Part shown: positions 34,461 through 44,241 of the stretch, one piece after another
Position numbering within the stretch: the first letter of the stretch is position 1
Layout of the letters: each line of letters begins with the position of its first letter
Origin: Opitutaceae bacterium
GTDB taxonomy: Bacteria; Verrucomicrobiota; Verrucomicrobiia; Opitutales; Opitutaceae
Direction: 5' to 3'
Assembly (NCBI GenBank): GCA_028281165.1
Contig: JANQKI010000082.1
Location: forward strand, 1 to 64,000
DNA length: 64,000 nt
The notes under the pieces: generated by a model
The model's database searches: none
Told to the model about the DNA's origin: nothing
Seen by the model: only the letters and a program-made list of their open reading frames with translations
Position numbers and translations under genes: made by a program

Positions 34461-35375
34461 ATGGACTACACTCTTGTTACTGCAGCCAGAAATGAAGCAC
34501 TCAATATAGAGGAGCCACTAAAATCAGTCTGTGCACAATTGAAAAAACCTTTACGATGGGTAATAGTAGACGACGGCTCAACAGATGAGACCTCAACTAT
34601 TGTTAGGCGCTATGCACATGAGAATGCCTTTATAGAATTAGTGCAGTTCCAGTCTCGCAGCGAGCGAAACTTTGCAGGGAAGGCTCACGCAATCAATGCA
34701 GCAATCGAAAGATTGAGTGATCTCGAATTCGAAGTGGTTGGCAACTTGGACGCCGATGTGTCGTTCCCGCCGGAATACATGGGGTTTGTGCTGTCAAAAT
34801 TTGCGGAGGATCAGGAACTAGGGATCGGTGGTACGCCATTCACAGAGGAAGGCGGTTATGATTCGACGCGAGACAGTTTTGAGGGTGAGAACTATGTTGC
34901 CGGTCCTTGCCAGCTATTTCGCCGTAAGTGCTGGGAAGAAATTAATGGCTACGTTGCCAACAAGGCCGGCGGTGTCGACTGGATTGCGGTAATGACTGCC
35001 CGAATGAAAGGATGGAAAGTAAGGGCCTATCCAGACAAGCGGTTCCACCATCACCGATCAATGGGTACAGCTGAACGTAGCCAGTTGTCATCAATGTTCT
35101 CATATGGCGAAAAGGATTACTATCTGGGCGGGGCACTGCTGTGGCAGCTGTTCCGATGCAGCTATCGAATGGCGAAGCGACCCTACTTGCTTGGTGGTCT
35201 CGCGCTCCTCGCCGGCTATACTTCCGCTGCGATTCGTCGGATGCCACGAGCTGTGAGTGATGAGTTGATGGCTTTTCACCGAGCTGAGCAGATGAAAAAG
35301 CTGAAGACTATCCTGCTATCGATGCTCCGCTTGAAAAAGATCGATAATTTCTCGGTTGCCACGAAGCAAGGATGA
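34461..35375 (+). CDS. GT2 family glycosyltransferase
   Basis: About 304 residues from ATG 34461, where the text turns family-like (MDYTLVTAARNEALNIEEPL); the frame upstream to 34296 overlaps the membrane-protein gene. GT-A motifs: VIVDDGSTDETS (nucleotide binding), GNLDADVSFPPEY (DxD), and GPCQLFRRKCWEEINGY. The final third has basic and hydrophobic stretches (LLGGLALLAGYTSAAI). It overlaps the next gene by ATGA. It is visibly richer in GC than the genes immediately to its left. Confidence 0.85.
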   Translation: MDYTLVTAARNEALNIEEPLKSVCAQLKKPLRWVIVDDGSTDETSTIVRRYAHENAFIELVQFQSRSERNFAGKAHAINAAIERLSDLEFEVVGNLDADVSFPPEYMGFVLSKFAEDQELGIGGTPFTEEGGYDSTRDSFEGENYVAGPCQLFRRKCWEEINGYVANKAGGVDWIAVMTARMKGWKVRAYPDKRFHHHRSMGTAERSQLSSMFSYGEKDYYLGGALLWQLFRCSYRMAKRPYLLGGLALLAGYTSAAIRRMPRAVSDELMAFHRAEQMKKLKTILLSMLRLKKIDNFSVATKQG

Positions 35376-36616
35376 GCCAAATCGCAAAACAGGAGACTAA
35401 ACTGGGAACGCTCGAGCCAATGGCACATCGAGTCAGCGAAACACTGGTTTCGTTTGAAAATTGGTTGGATCGTTACGGAGAGACGTCATGGGATCATCAG
35501 AGCTATTTTGCTGGCTCATACGGCCGTTGGGCGAAGGCGCTCTATTATCGAGCCAAACTGCCTGGTGTATTGGCAGTTGCGCCCATGATCTTTTCAGAAG
35601 CGTTAGCTCCCTGGGCACGACGCCTATTCCATGAACGCATCCGGTTCCCAATCGCTGACGCTCACTATGCAATGGGGTTTGCCTACCTCTATCAAGTAAA
35701 TCAACAGCGGGCACACCTGGACCGGGCGATTCACTTTTTAGAAGCGCTTAAAAAGTCCCGTAGCCCAGGGTTCGAGGAATTTTGTTGGGGTTATCCGTTC
35801 GACTGGGTAACGAGGAATGGCGTGATGAAACAAGGGACGCCGCTGATTACCTCTACACCCTACATGTTCGAAGCCTTTCTCCAGGTGCATAAGATTGAGC
35901 CAAGAGAAGAGTGGCATGAAGTCCTAGAATCAATCGTCCGTCATGTATGCAAGGATATTAAAGATTTCCCGACTTCCGAACGGGCTTCTACCTGTTCTTA
36001 CGATCCATATGATCAAGGAGGCGTGGTAAATGCCGCAGCCTATCGGGCTGGTCTACTGACGCTGGCGGCAGATTATTTTGACCGTGAGGACCTTTGGCGC
36101 ATCGCGAAGCGCAACCTGTATTTCGTACTCGAATCTCAAAACGATGATGGATCATGGCCCTATGCGAAGGACGGCGTACGCGATTTCGTGGATCACTTCC
36201 ACACCTGCTTCGTCATGAAGGCACTGGCAAAAATTCATTCCGTCAGAAGCCATCAGGAGACGTTTGATGCGTTATCCCGAGGTACGAACTACTACCTGGA
36301 CAGGCTCTTTGATCCCGACGGCCTGCCTCGGCCCTTCGCGGTTGCTCCGAGACTGACTGTCTACCAACGCGAGCTATATGACTGTGCGGAATGCATCAAT
36401 TTGTGCCAATTACTAAAGGACAATTTCCCGAAATTGGAAGAGAGTCTGGAAAAAGTGGTGGGCGACATCCTATCAAATTGGCTGAAGTCAGACGGTTCAT
36501 TCCGTTCTCGCAAGCTGCGTTTCGGCTGGGATAATGTTCCAATGCATCGTTGGGCGCAATCTCAGATGTTTCGGAGTTTAGCATTCTATCTTCGCGAGGC
36601 AGAAACCCGGAAATGA
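35372..36616 (+). CDS. Alpha/alpha-toroid protein of polysaccharide clusters
   Basis: Protein of 414 residues with repeated helical hairpins and Trp/Tyr-rich loops (SWDHQSYFAGSYGRW, CWGYPFDWVTRNG, QNDDGSWPYAKDG, DFVDHFHTCF), which suggests an (alpha/alpha)6-type toroid as in glycosidases, lyases or terpene cyclases. No catalytic acid pair can be assigned with confidence. The overlapping ATGA with the GT2 gene suggests the two work together. Relatives in exopolysaccharide loci are often misnamed; I give no enzyme activity. No signal peptide is seen, so it is likely cytoplasmic. Confidence 0.65.
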   Translation: MSQIAKQETKLGTLEPMAHRVSETLVSFENWLDRYGETSWDHQSYFAGSYGRWAKALYYRAKLPGVLAVAPMIFSEALAPWARRLFHERIRFPIADAHYAMGFAYLYQVNQQRAHLDRAIHFLEALKKSRSPGFEEFCWGYPFDWVTRNGVMKQGTPLITSTPYMFEAFLQVHKIEPREEWHEVLESIVRHVCKDIKDFPTSERASTCSYDPYDQGGVVNAAAYRAGLLTLAADYFDREDLWRIAKRNLYFVLESQNDDGSWPYAKDGVRDFVDHFHTCFVMKALAKIHSVRSHQETFDALSRGTNYYLDRLFDPDGLPRPFAVAPRLTVYQRELYDCAECINLCQLLKDNFPKLEESLEKVVGDILSNWLKSDGSFRSRKLRFGWDNVPMHRWAQSQMFRSLAFYLREAETRK

Positions 36617-36705
36617 CCATGAGTTTTCACAGGCCCTAAGCGCGCGAACTTAGGCAATTTCTGATCCACTTTTCCGTTTCCCGTTCACCAATTTAACTCG
36701 ATTTC

Positions 36706-38574
36706 ATGTGTGGCATCTGCGGACAGTTCAACTACAATACGCCTGAGGCAGTACAAGAGGAGCAAATCCAACGGATGGCAGGCTCCATCGTTCATCGAGG
36801 TCCCGACGACGAGGGTTACTTTTTCGATGGCGCCTTAGGCCTTGGCTTTCGTCGGCTATCAATTATCGATCTAGAGGGCGGACATCAACCAATGTCTGAC
36901 CAAGCAGAATCGGTTTGGGTGGTTTTCAATGGCGAAATCTATAATTTCAGGGAAATCCGGTCCGAGCTAGAATCGAGAGGCCATCGATTCCGCACAAATT
37001 CCGATACGGAAGTGATTGTCCATGGGTACAAGCAATGGGGAAAAGACGTTCTGAATCGCTTGAATGGCATGTTCGGACTCGCCATTTGGGACCTTCAGAA
37101 AAGGCGTCTTATCGTGGCCAGAGACGCTATGGGCATCAAACTCGTGTACTATCGCTTGAAAGATGGTATTCTTACTTTCGGATCCGAGATAAGGACCATC
37201 ACCGCTAATGACTCGTCGGCTCCCTCCGTCAATCCTTTGGCTCTCAATCTGTTCCTCAAATATCGCTATACCCCATCGCCTCTGACCATCTTTCAAGGGA
37301 TTCACAAACTGGCACCGGGTTCCATGCTAGTAGCCGACGAATCAGGCTGTCGAGAAGAGCGCTGGTACAACTTCATACCCAAACCTTTCACCAAGCCAAA
37401 GAAAGATCGCGAAGCGGAGGAAGAGCTCCTCGAGCTGTATCGCGCCGCGGTCAAAAGACACCTGATCAGCGACGTGCCCGTAGGCATTCTCCTTAGCGGA
37501 GGACTCGATTCTGGATTGCTGCTCGGCTTGATGAACGAGTGTGGCGGCCCATGGCCTGCCTATACCGTCGGCTACGGCGAGTCCTTCAAGGATGACGAAC
37601 TGAAGGATGCCGAGGAATCCGCAAAGCTGCTTGGCGCCGATTTTCATCCAGTGGTGCTGGATCGTCGTGAATTCGAACGATCGTTGCCCAAAATCGTCGC
37701 ATGCCTCGAAGAGCCCATCGCCTCCTCTTCGATCGTTCCCATGTACTTCGTTTGCCAGCGAGCGAAGCAGGACGTGAAAGTAGCGATCATTGGCCAAGGC
37801 CCAGATGAAACCTTCGGTGGCTACCGACGTCACATAGGAGTTCATTATGGAGGTCTCTGGCGCTCCCTACCTTCCCCAGTTCGATCATTGGCAAGCGGAA
37901 TCATCCAGTCCTTTCCTCGCAATGAGACGCTCAAGCGCGGTGTGTATTCGCTCGATACCGACGATCGGCTACTAAGGTATCAGCAGGTATTTTCGCTCGC
38001 TCCAAGCGCGACAATCGATGGTCTCTTTCGCGAGCGAGTTTCGCGAAATGGCAGTACTTCTGGAATCGTTGACTATTGGACATCGCTCCTCCCTCAAATG
38101 GAACATACGGACGAGCTAGGTGGCTTTCAGCTCCTTGAGGTTCGATCTTCTCTGCCTGATGAGCTACTGATGTTTGGAGATAAGCTTTCAATGGCTCACA
38201 GTCTCGAGGGCAGAGTCCCTTATTTGGACAAGACAGTCGTTGAGTATTCTCAACGTTTAGATGCGAGCTTCAAAGTTCGTTACGGTTCGCGCAAGTGGCT
38301 TCATCGAAGGGTTTGTCGCAACTATTTGAACAAAGCGATCATCAACCGCAAGAAACGCGGTTTCGCTGTGAACGTCGTCGATGATTGGTTCAATTCCACG
38401 GTAGACAGCAAGCTCCCGGAAATGTTGAGCGACGATCAATCCCTAATGTACGAATTGCTCGATCCTAAACAAGTCGACAAACTGCAAGGAGATCACAAGA
38501 CAGGACGCCAAGATAACCACAAGGTGCTGTTCAGTCTCGTCATGTTCGAGCAGTGGCTCAGAAGCGTCCAATAG
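36706..38574 (+). CDS. Asparagine synthase-type amidotransferase (intact)
   Basis: Class II glutamine amidotransferase, 622 residues. The N-terminal Cys nucleophile is exposed (MCGICGQFNYN), with HRGPDDEGYF, GLGFRRLSIIDLEGGHQPM and FNGEIYNF of the glutaminase. The synthetase domain has the PP-loop VGILLSGGLDSGLLLG and DKLSMAHSLEGRVPYLDK. These AsnB paralogues are common in exopolysaccharide loci, where they probably amidate uronic acids or amino-sugar carboxylates. It starts 89 bp after the toroid gene. Confidence 0.92.
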   Translation: MCGICGQFNYNTPEAVQEEQIQRMAGSIVHRGPDDEGYFFDGALGLGFRRLSIIDLEGGHQPMSDQAESVWVVFNGEIYNFREIRSELESRGHRFRTNSDTEVIVHGYKQWGKDVLNRLNGMFGLAIWDLQKRRLIVARDAMGIKLVYYRLKDGILTFGSEIRTITANDSSAPSVNPLALNLFLKYRYTPSPLTIFQGIHKLAPGSMLVADESGCREERWYNFIPKPFTKPKKDREAEEELLELYRAAVKRHLISDVPVGILLSGGLDSGLLLGLMNECGGPWPAYTVGYGESFKDDELKDAEESAKLLGADFHPVVLDRREFERSLPKIVACLEEPIASSSIVPMYFVCQRAKQDVKVAIIGQGPDETFGGYRRHIGVHYGGLWRSLPSPVRSLASGIIQSFPRNETLKRGVYSLDTDDRLLRYQQVFSLAPSATIDGLFRERVSRNGSTSGIVDYWTSLLPQMEHTDELGGFQLLEVRSSLPDELLMFGDKLSMAHSLEGRVPYLDKTVVEYSQRLDASFKVRYGSRKWLHRRVCRNYLNKAIINRKKRGFAVNVVDDWFNSTVDSKLPEMLSDDQSLMYELLDPKQVDKLQGDHKTGRQDNHKVLFSLVMFEQWLRSVQ

Positions 38575-38614
38575 TTTCTCTGTTCGTATCCAGAATTTCA
38601 GCAAAATACGAATC

Positions 38615-39568
38615 ATGAAATCGAAGGCTCTACAAGCCGAACCTTATTTCAAGAAGGTCGCTAAAGACACTCTAATAAAGGGCGAACCAGTTACCATTGA
38701 TTGCTTCGAGTTCGATGGTCAATGTTTTGAGATCTCGAGAAGCGGCCCTATCAGCATACTGAAACTAGAAGATGAATGGTTTGAAGATTTAGACGACCCA
38801 TCGAAAATAATAGAAGCTGTAAAATCTTCATCCGAACTGCGTCCTGATATTTTCTCATTCTGGCAACGACCACCGGATATCGAACCGAAATACGATTTCT
38901 ATAGTGAAGAAATTGATATAGCGCTCTTGCCTATAAGAAGCTTTGAAGACTGGTGGAATAAAGGCATAAAATCTCGCGTGCGTAACCTCATTCGCAAGTC
39001 CGAGAAAAAAGGACTCGAAGTAAAGATAACCCAATTCGACGATGACTTTGTCAAAGGCATGACTGAAATTTTCAACGAATCGCCTATCAGGCAAGGACGC
39101 AAATTCTGGCACTACGGAAAAGACGAAGAAACTATCAGACGTCAATTTTCCCGCTATCTACACAGGGAAGATATGATAGGAGCCTATTTCGAAGGAAAGA
39201 TGATTGGTTTCATCATGATGGGAAATGCAGGTTGCTTCGGACTGACTGGCCAGATCATCTCGAGCATACACCATCGCGACAAGGCAACTAACAATGCTCT
39301 AATCGCCAAAGCAGTCGAACTCTGCGAAAAAAAGGATCTCGATTATCTTTGCTATCTCTTCTGGAGCGAGGACTCCTTGTCAGAATTCAAACGCCGATGC
39401 GGTTTCCAGAAAGTACAGTTGCCACGCTATTATATTCCTATCACCTCAAAAGGGAAACTCGCTCTGAAATATGGAATGCACCGCGGCTGGAAAGCCATGC
39501 TACCCCAAAAATTAACGGCTAAGCTCAAAGAGATACGCCGTGCATGGAACGAGAAATCTTCGAAATAG
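38615..39568 (+). CDS. GNAT/FemAB-fold acyltransferase-like protein
   Basis: Protein of 317 residues. KSRVRNLIRKSEKKGLEVKI (about 118-137) is the FemAB-like basic motif, followed by YFEGKMIGFIMMGNAGCFGLTGQIISSIHHRDK and a terminal GNAT-like RCGFQKVQLPRYYIP. The family is uncertain, and the acyl donor and acceptor are unknown. It lies 40 bp after the amidotransferase and its 3' end nearly abuts the second asparagine-synthase-like gene, so it is probably part of the same transcript. Confidence 0.65.
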   Translation: MKSKALQAEPYFKKVAKDTLIKGEPVTIDCFEFDGQCFEISRSGPISILKLEDEWFEDLDDPSKIIEAVKSSSELRPDIFSFWQRPPDIEPKYDFYSEEIDIALLPIRSFEDWWNKGIKSRVRNLIRKSEKKGLEVKITQFDDDFVKGMTEIFNESPIRQGRKFWHYGKDEETIRRQFSRYLHREDMIGAYFEGKMIGFIMMGNAGCFGLTGQIISSIHHRDKATNNALIAKAVELCEKKDLDYLCYLFWSEDSLSEFKRRCGFQKVQLPRYYIPITSKGKLALKYGMHRGWKAMLPQKLTAKLKEIRRAWNEKSSK

Positions 39569-39581
39569 ACAAATTCACGGC

Positions 39582-41390
39582 ATGCCAGGAATAGCGGGGA
39601 TCGTCAGTAAAGAAAACTCGGAAGTCTGCTCTAGTCAGCTCGATATCATGTCTCGATGCCTGAACCACGAGAGTTTCCATGTCTCAGGCAAATACATCGA
39701 TTCGGATCTAGGCGTGTATAGCAGTTGGACCTCAATAGAAGGTTCTCTGTCAGAACAACAGCCCATTCGTAGTGAGAACGGCAACATCGTCCTTATTCAG
39801 GCTGGCGAAATTTTCCCTAGTGACCAATCGACTCCCTACAAGAGGAAAAGAAACGGCAATCGACTTGACTGGGTATTCCAAGCCTATGAGGCCGAAGGAC
39901 CTGAATTTATCAAGTCCTTGAATGGACTTTTTAGTGGGCTACTCATCGACAAAGAGCAGAGAAAAGCCTTCCTCTTCAATGATCGATATGGCATTCAGCG
40001 CATCTATTATAAAGAGATGGGCGACTCTCTTTACTTCGCTAGCGAGGCCAAAGCGTTATTAGCATTATTCCCAGAGACAAGAGCCTTCGATGGCGAAGCG
40101 TTAGTTCAGTATTTGACTTTTGGATGCACATTGGAATGGAAATCTCTATTTTCCGGCATAACACTCCTGCCGGGAGCCTCGATCTGGACTTTGACGAAGG
40201 ACGAAAGGAAACCGGATACCTACTTCAGTCCAAAGCAATGGGAAGAGCAGAGCACTCTAGACGTCGATACATTCAACGAGGAATTCAAAAAGACTTTCCA
40301 TCGGATTCTTCCTCGTTATTTCGAATCCGACATTCGTACTGGAATTTCGCTTACGGGCGGCCTGGACACGCGCATGATCATGGCATGTCTCCCTCAAGTG
40401 AAGCATTCCCCAATCTGCTACACCTACGCGGAAGAGAACAACGAAACTACAGATGCGCGTATCGCTCAGCGCGTCGCGTCGGCTTGTGGCTTGGATCACA
40501 CACTGCTTCGGTTCGACTCTCGGTTCTATAAAAACTTCATTCAGAATGTGGACAAGACGATATTCGCAACCGATGGTTGCTTCGGAAGTCTTGGCACTCA
40601 CGAAATCTTCTTGAGCCGATTGGCTCGAGAATGCTCTCCCATTCGTATTACGGGAAATTTCGGAAGCGAGATATTAAGAGACATGTCGACCTTCAAGCCG
40701 ATTGGCTTGGCAAGTGAGCTTTTCGACCCTGAAAAACAAGAATCGATTGAAGCCTATTCGAACGAATCGAACCTGTCAAAATACAACCCCATCAGCTTTG
40801 CCACATTTCAAGAGATTCCTTGGAGCTTATTTGGGAGTTTGGCGTCTGGCATGTCCCAGATCGTCTTCCGCACTCCTTATCTTGACAATGATCTCGTCGA
40901 ATTGGCCTTTAGAGCTCCAAAAGAGTTGAGGACTTCGCCACGAACCGCGCTAAATCTGATCAGTTCATACCATTCTAACCTCTCAGCCATCCCTACAGAC
41001 AAAGGTGTATCCATTGCTTCGCCATCCGTTCTTAAAATGTTGAATAGGATTTTCTGCGAAGTCACTTTCAAGGCCGACTATATTTATAATGAAGGTCTCC
41101 CGCATGCCTTCTCACGTCTTGATCCTATTATCGGTCTATTCAACCGACGCGGAGGGCTATTGGGAATCCATAAATATCTTCATTATCGAGTCTGGTTTCG
41201 AACTTCCTTGGCTAGCCAGATAAGGGAAGTGGTTTCGAATTCGCGGTTAAAGGACTTGGGAATCGTTAATAGCGATTCTATAACGAAAATAGTAGAAGAT
41301 CATATAGCTGGCAAAAGAAATTATCTTAGGGAGATAGGGATGATCCTCACTCTGGATTCCATCCAACGTCAATTTTTCAAATCATCCTGA
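39582..41390 (+). CDS. Asparagine synthase-like protein lacking the glutaminase Cys
   Basis: About 602 residues from ATG 39582 (MPGIAGIVSKEN). In active enzymes the second residue is Cys (MCGI); here it is Pro, and the HRGPD segment is also missing, so glutamine hydrolysis is unlikely. The synthetase PP-loop is present but altered (GISLTGGLDTRMI instead of SGGLDS). Later FRTPYLDNDLVELAF is a typical C-terminal motif. It may use free ammonia or have another ligase or structural role. It sits 14 bp after the GNAT gene. Confidence 0.82.
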   Translation: MPGIAGIVSKENSEVCSSQLDIMSRCLNHESFHVSGKYIDSDLGVYSSWTSIEGSLSEQQPIRSENGNIVLIQAGEIFPSDQSTPYKRKRNGNRLDWVFQAYEAEGPEFIKSLNGLFSGLLIDKEQRKAFLFNDRYGIQRIYYKEMGDSLYFASEAKALLALFPETRAFDGEALVQYLTFGCTLEWKSLFSGITLLPGASIWTLTKDERKPDTYFSPKQWEEQSTLDVDTFNEEFKKTFHRILPRYFESDIRTGISLTGGLDTRMIMACLPQVKHSPICYTYAEENNETTDARIAQRVASACGLDHTLLRFDSRFYKNFIQNVDKTIFATDGCFGSLGTHEIFLSRLARECSPIRITGNFGSEILRDMSTFKPIGLASELFDPEKQESIEAYSNESNLSKYNPISFATFQEIPWSLFGSLASGMSQIVFRTPYLDNDLVELAFRAPKELRTSPRTALNLISSYHSNLSAIPTDKGVSIASPSVLKMLNRIFCEVTFKADYIYNEGLPHAFSRLDPIIGLFNRRGGLLGIHKYLHYRVWFRTSLASQIREVVSNSRLKDLGIVNSDSITKIVEDHIAGKRNYLREIGMILTLDSIQRQFFKSS

Positions 41391-41445
41391 GCAAAAGGGA
41401 ACAGAGCAATTTTCCCAACATAATCTTCAACTTGCCTAGGATTGT

Positions 41446-42693
41446 ATGAAACCGCTTGTCATAAATAAACCTGAGGACAGGAAAATCATGTCCAAAGCCC
41501 CTGGATCCTCGATCCACAACAACACTAGAGTCGGTCTTTTTACAGGCGGGAGCGACAAGCCATATGCCATAGGAATAGCTCAAGCGCTTTCCAACCGGAG
41601 CATCGAAGTGGATTTCATAGGAAGCGACGAGCTTGATTGCCCCGAAATCAAAGAACTCGAACACGTGAAATTCATGAACCTTCGAGGGGATCAGAGCGAG
41701 AACAGGCCATTTATCCAGAAGGCCTTTCGACTAGCGATCTATTATTTTAGACTAGTAAAATACGCCGCCTTCAGCAAAGCGCCCAACTTCCATATACTAT
41801 GGAATAATAAATTCGAATGGTTCGATAGAACATTACTCATGTTCTATTATCGAATTATAGGAAAGAAGATCTTCATGACCGCGCACAATATAAACAAAGC
41901 GAAACGCGACGGGCACGACTCGATCTTTAACAGGTGGACGCTCTGGTGCCAATACCGGTCATGCCATCACATTTTCGTTCACACTCGCAAAATGCAGGAT
42001 GAACTTCTCCGTGATTTTGGAGTTGGGTTCGACCGATCCTCAGTGATTCCATTTGGGATTAATGACACAATTCCAAAATCGGGAATGAAACAAAGCCAGG
42101 CTCGGTTGCAACTTAACATTAATCAAGATGAGAAAACCATTTTATTCTTCGGCCAAATTGCGCCATACAAGGGGCTAAAGTATCTTGTACATGCATTTAA
42201 GAAACTAATTCAGGTCGATCCATCCTATAGTTTGCTCATAGCTGGTAAGGTCAAGCAAGGTCATGAGGCTTATTGGAACGCGATTGAGAACGATCTTGAA
42301 GATACGGTGCTTAAAGGCCGCGTGTCGCAACATATAGGATTTATTCCGGATTCAGAGGTTGAGAAATTTTTTGTCGCAGCGGACGTGGTTGTGCTTCCCT
42401 ATTTGGAAATATTTCAAAGCGGGGTTCCGTTTCTCGCCTACAGCTTTGGCCTACCGGTGATCGCTACGGATGTGGGTTCTATCAAAGAGGATGTCATCGA
42501 AGGGACCACCGGGATGATCTGCAAGCCGCTAAACTCGACCGATTTGGCCGGCACAATAACTTCATACTTCGAAAGCAAGTTGTTTAGTCATTTGGAGCGT
42601 CGTCGAACGATGATCCGCGAGTTCGCAGTGGAGAAAAATTCTTGGGAGAAAGTCGCGGAGATTACTGTAGCAGCATATTCACAACTACATTAG
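41446..42693 (+). CDS. GT4 family glycosyltransferase
   Basis: Protein of 415 residues in a GT-B fold. The C-terminal donor domain shows LFFGQIAPYKGLKYLVHAFKKL, DVVVLPYLEIFQSGVPFLAYSFGLPVIATDVG (the EX7E-type region), and VEKNSWEKVAEIT. The N-terminal domain has LFTGGSDKPYAIGIAQAL and MTAHNINKAKRDGHD. The donor and acceptor cannot be read from the sequence. A later in-frame ATG at 41488 (MSKAPGSS) is a possible alternative start. Cytoplasmic or membrane-associated. Confidence 0.88.
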   Translation: MKPLVINKPEDRKIMSKAPGSSIHNNTRVGLFTGGSDKPYAIGIAQALSNRSIEVDFIGSDELDCPEIKELEHVKFMNLRGDQSENRPFIQKAFRLAIYYFRLVKYAAFSKAPNFHILWNNKFEWFDRTLLMFYYRIIGKKIFMTAHNINKAKRDGHDSIFNRWTLWCQYRSCHHIFVHTRKMQDELLRDFGVGFDRSSVIPFGINDTIPKSGMKQSQARLQLNINQDEKTILFFGQIAPYKGLKYLVHAFKKLIQVDPSYSLLIAGKVKQGHEAYWNAIENDLEDTVLKGRVSQHIGFIPDSEVEKFFVAADVVVLPYLEIFQSGVPFLAYSFGLPVIATDVGSIKEDVIEGTTGMICKPLNSTDLAGTITSYFESKLFSHLERRRTMIREFAVEKNSWEKVAEITVAAYSQLH

Positions 42694-42775
42694 GAGAAGC
42701 GCACCCATTGGACAAGAGAGCAGAACATCCATCACAGCCCTTCAGAAATCACAAAGACGGTCGTGGTTAAGAAAC

Positions 42776-42818
42776 GATTTGCTCTTTTGCATATTTGATT
42801 TCGCGAGTTTGGAACGAA
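42776..42818 (+). repeat. Intergenic repeat copy A (diverged pair with copy B)
   Basis: Shares GATTTGCTCTT, GCATATT, ATTTCGC and TTTG in the same order and spacing with 44242-44285. It lies in the 178-bp gap before the GT4 gene at 42872. The two copies are diverged, so this may be an ancestral promoter or leader duplicate. Confidence 0.55.
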
Positions 42819-42871
42819 TATAAAACCTAACAAAACCAGTTACCTATTAATAGCAAGGCCCTCCCCTTTAA

Positions 42872-44197
42872 ATGCCAATGAGTCCTCTACGAATTTTAAT
42901 ACTAGCTCCGGACTGTAATCCTAATGCTATTACCGTTCCTAAGAATGCATATGCGCGTGCCGAAGCGCTTGCCCGTCTCCATTCGGTCACCCTAGTCGTT
43001 CACGCTGCGAACGAAACGTCGATCCGTCAAGCCGAGGGAGCTATTCAAGCAATAGAACCAATTCATCTCCCGTTGCTCGACCGATTTTACAACTGGGCTC
43101 TGCGACGCATTTTCAAATACGATTATGGACGCCAGAGCTTGACGGCCGCCAGCTATCCGCGTCAGGTCGCTTTTGAGTTGCGCGCATGGTTCAAGCTTCG
43201 GCGTCGCATTCGATCAGGCGAATTTGATATCGTACTGCGAACATTGCCAATTGTAGTTCCCCTTCCGAGCCCCTTCGCCTTCTTTCTTCGAAACGGTCCT
43301 ATCCCCTTCGTTATTGGTCCACTCAATGGAGGTCTTCCTTGGCCAAAAGGTTTTCGGCAGCTGGATAAACAACGCAGTAACGCAGGATGGTGGATCTCAT
43401 CTCTCAGGGGTCTATACCGACATTTGCCGTTCGCTCGTTCAACTTACTCGAAGGCAGCGGCGATCATAGCTGGCTCGTCACATACCTTCGCGGAATTCGA
43501 TTCTTACCAGGAGAAGCTCTTTTTCATTCCAGGAGGAGGAACGAATGGCCTCAATCCTGAGGTTCTCGATAGGCAGGTCCGACCTAACGCCTCGCCTAGT
43601 GGGAAGCTCCATTTGATATACGTCGGCCGCCTGATTCCTCTCAAGGCCTGCGATCTTGCCCTGAAGGCAGCAGCTAAGCTGCTCCAGGCTGGTGTAGCCC
43701 ACTTCACGGTAGTAGGCGATGGTTCGGAGCTAGAGCCTCTTCAGCAACTCACCAAATCGCTCAAAATTGAAAATGCGGTCTCTTTCACTGGGTGGCTTGA
43801 GTATTCTGACGCCTTGGACCATCTTCAGCAAGCAGATGTGCTCGTGTTTCCGTCGCTACGGGAGTTTGGCGGTGGGGTAATCTTTGAAGCACTCGCGTTG
43901 GGTGTGGTACCCGTGGTATCGGACTTCGGTGGACCGGGTGACATTGTCAACTCCGACGTCGGCTATAAGATTCCGTTATCCAACGAGGAGGACATGGCTT
44001 TGGAACTTGAGTCTGTCTTGCAAAGTCTAGCCGAGGACCGAATTAATCTCGACAACCTCCGCCAGCGGGGTATCGCATACGCACGCGAGCATCTCACATG
44101 GGATGGGAAAGCACGCGTGACGACTGACATCTTACTTTGGGCTACCCAACGCGGTCCGAAACCTGAGCTTAAACCGCCAGAACGCCTTAGTACTTAG
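42872..44197 (+). CDS. GT4 family glycosyltransferase
   Basis: Protein of 441 residues, GT-B fold. It begins MSPLRILILAPDCNPNAITVPKNAY (an ATG six bases upstream is also possible). The donor-binding half includes GKLHLIYVGRLIPLKACDLALKAA, VVGDGSELEPLQQL and FPSLREFGGGVIFEALALGVVPVVSDFGGPG (E-x7-E). IGPLNGGLPWPKGF is found in the acceptor half. It follows repeat copy A. GC is visibly higher than in the genes at 49-55 kb. Donor unknown. Confidence 0.88.
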   Translation: MPMSPLRILILAPDCNPNAITVPKNAYARAEALARLHSVTLVVHAANETSIRQAEGAIQAIEPIHLPLLDRFYNWALRRIFKYDYGRQSLTAASYPRQVAFELRAWFKLRRRIRSGEFDIVLRTLPIVVPLPSPFAFFLRNGPIPFVIGPLNGGLPWPKGFRQLDKQRSNAGWWISSLRGLYRHLPFARSTYSKAAAIIAGSSHTFAEFDSYQEKLFFIPGGGTNGLNPEVLDRQVRPNASPSGKLHLIYVGRLIPLKACDLALKAAAKLLQAGVAHFTVVGDGSELEPLQQLTKSLKIENAVSFTGWLEYSDALDHLQQADVLVFPSLREFGGGVIFEALALGVVPVVSDFGGPGDIVNSDVGYKIPLSNEEDMALELESVLQSLAEDRINLDNLRQRGIAYAREHLTWDGKARVTTDILLWATQRGPKPELKPPERLST

Positions 44198-44241
44198 TCC
44201 TCGCAGAGATTAAGAAGATAATAGAGGTTTGAAAAGGAAGT

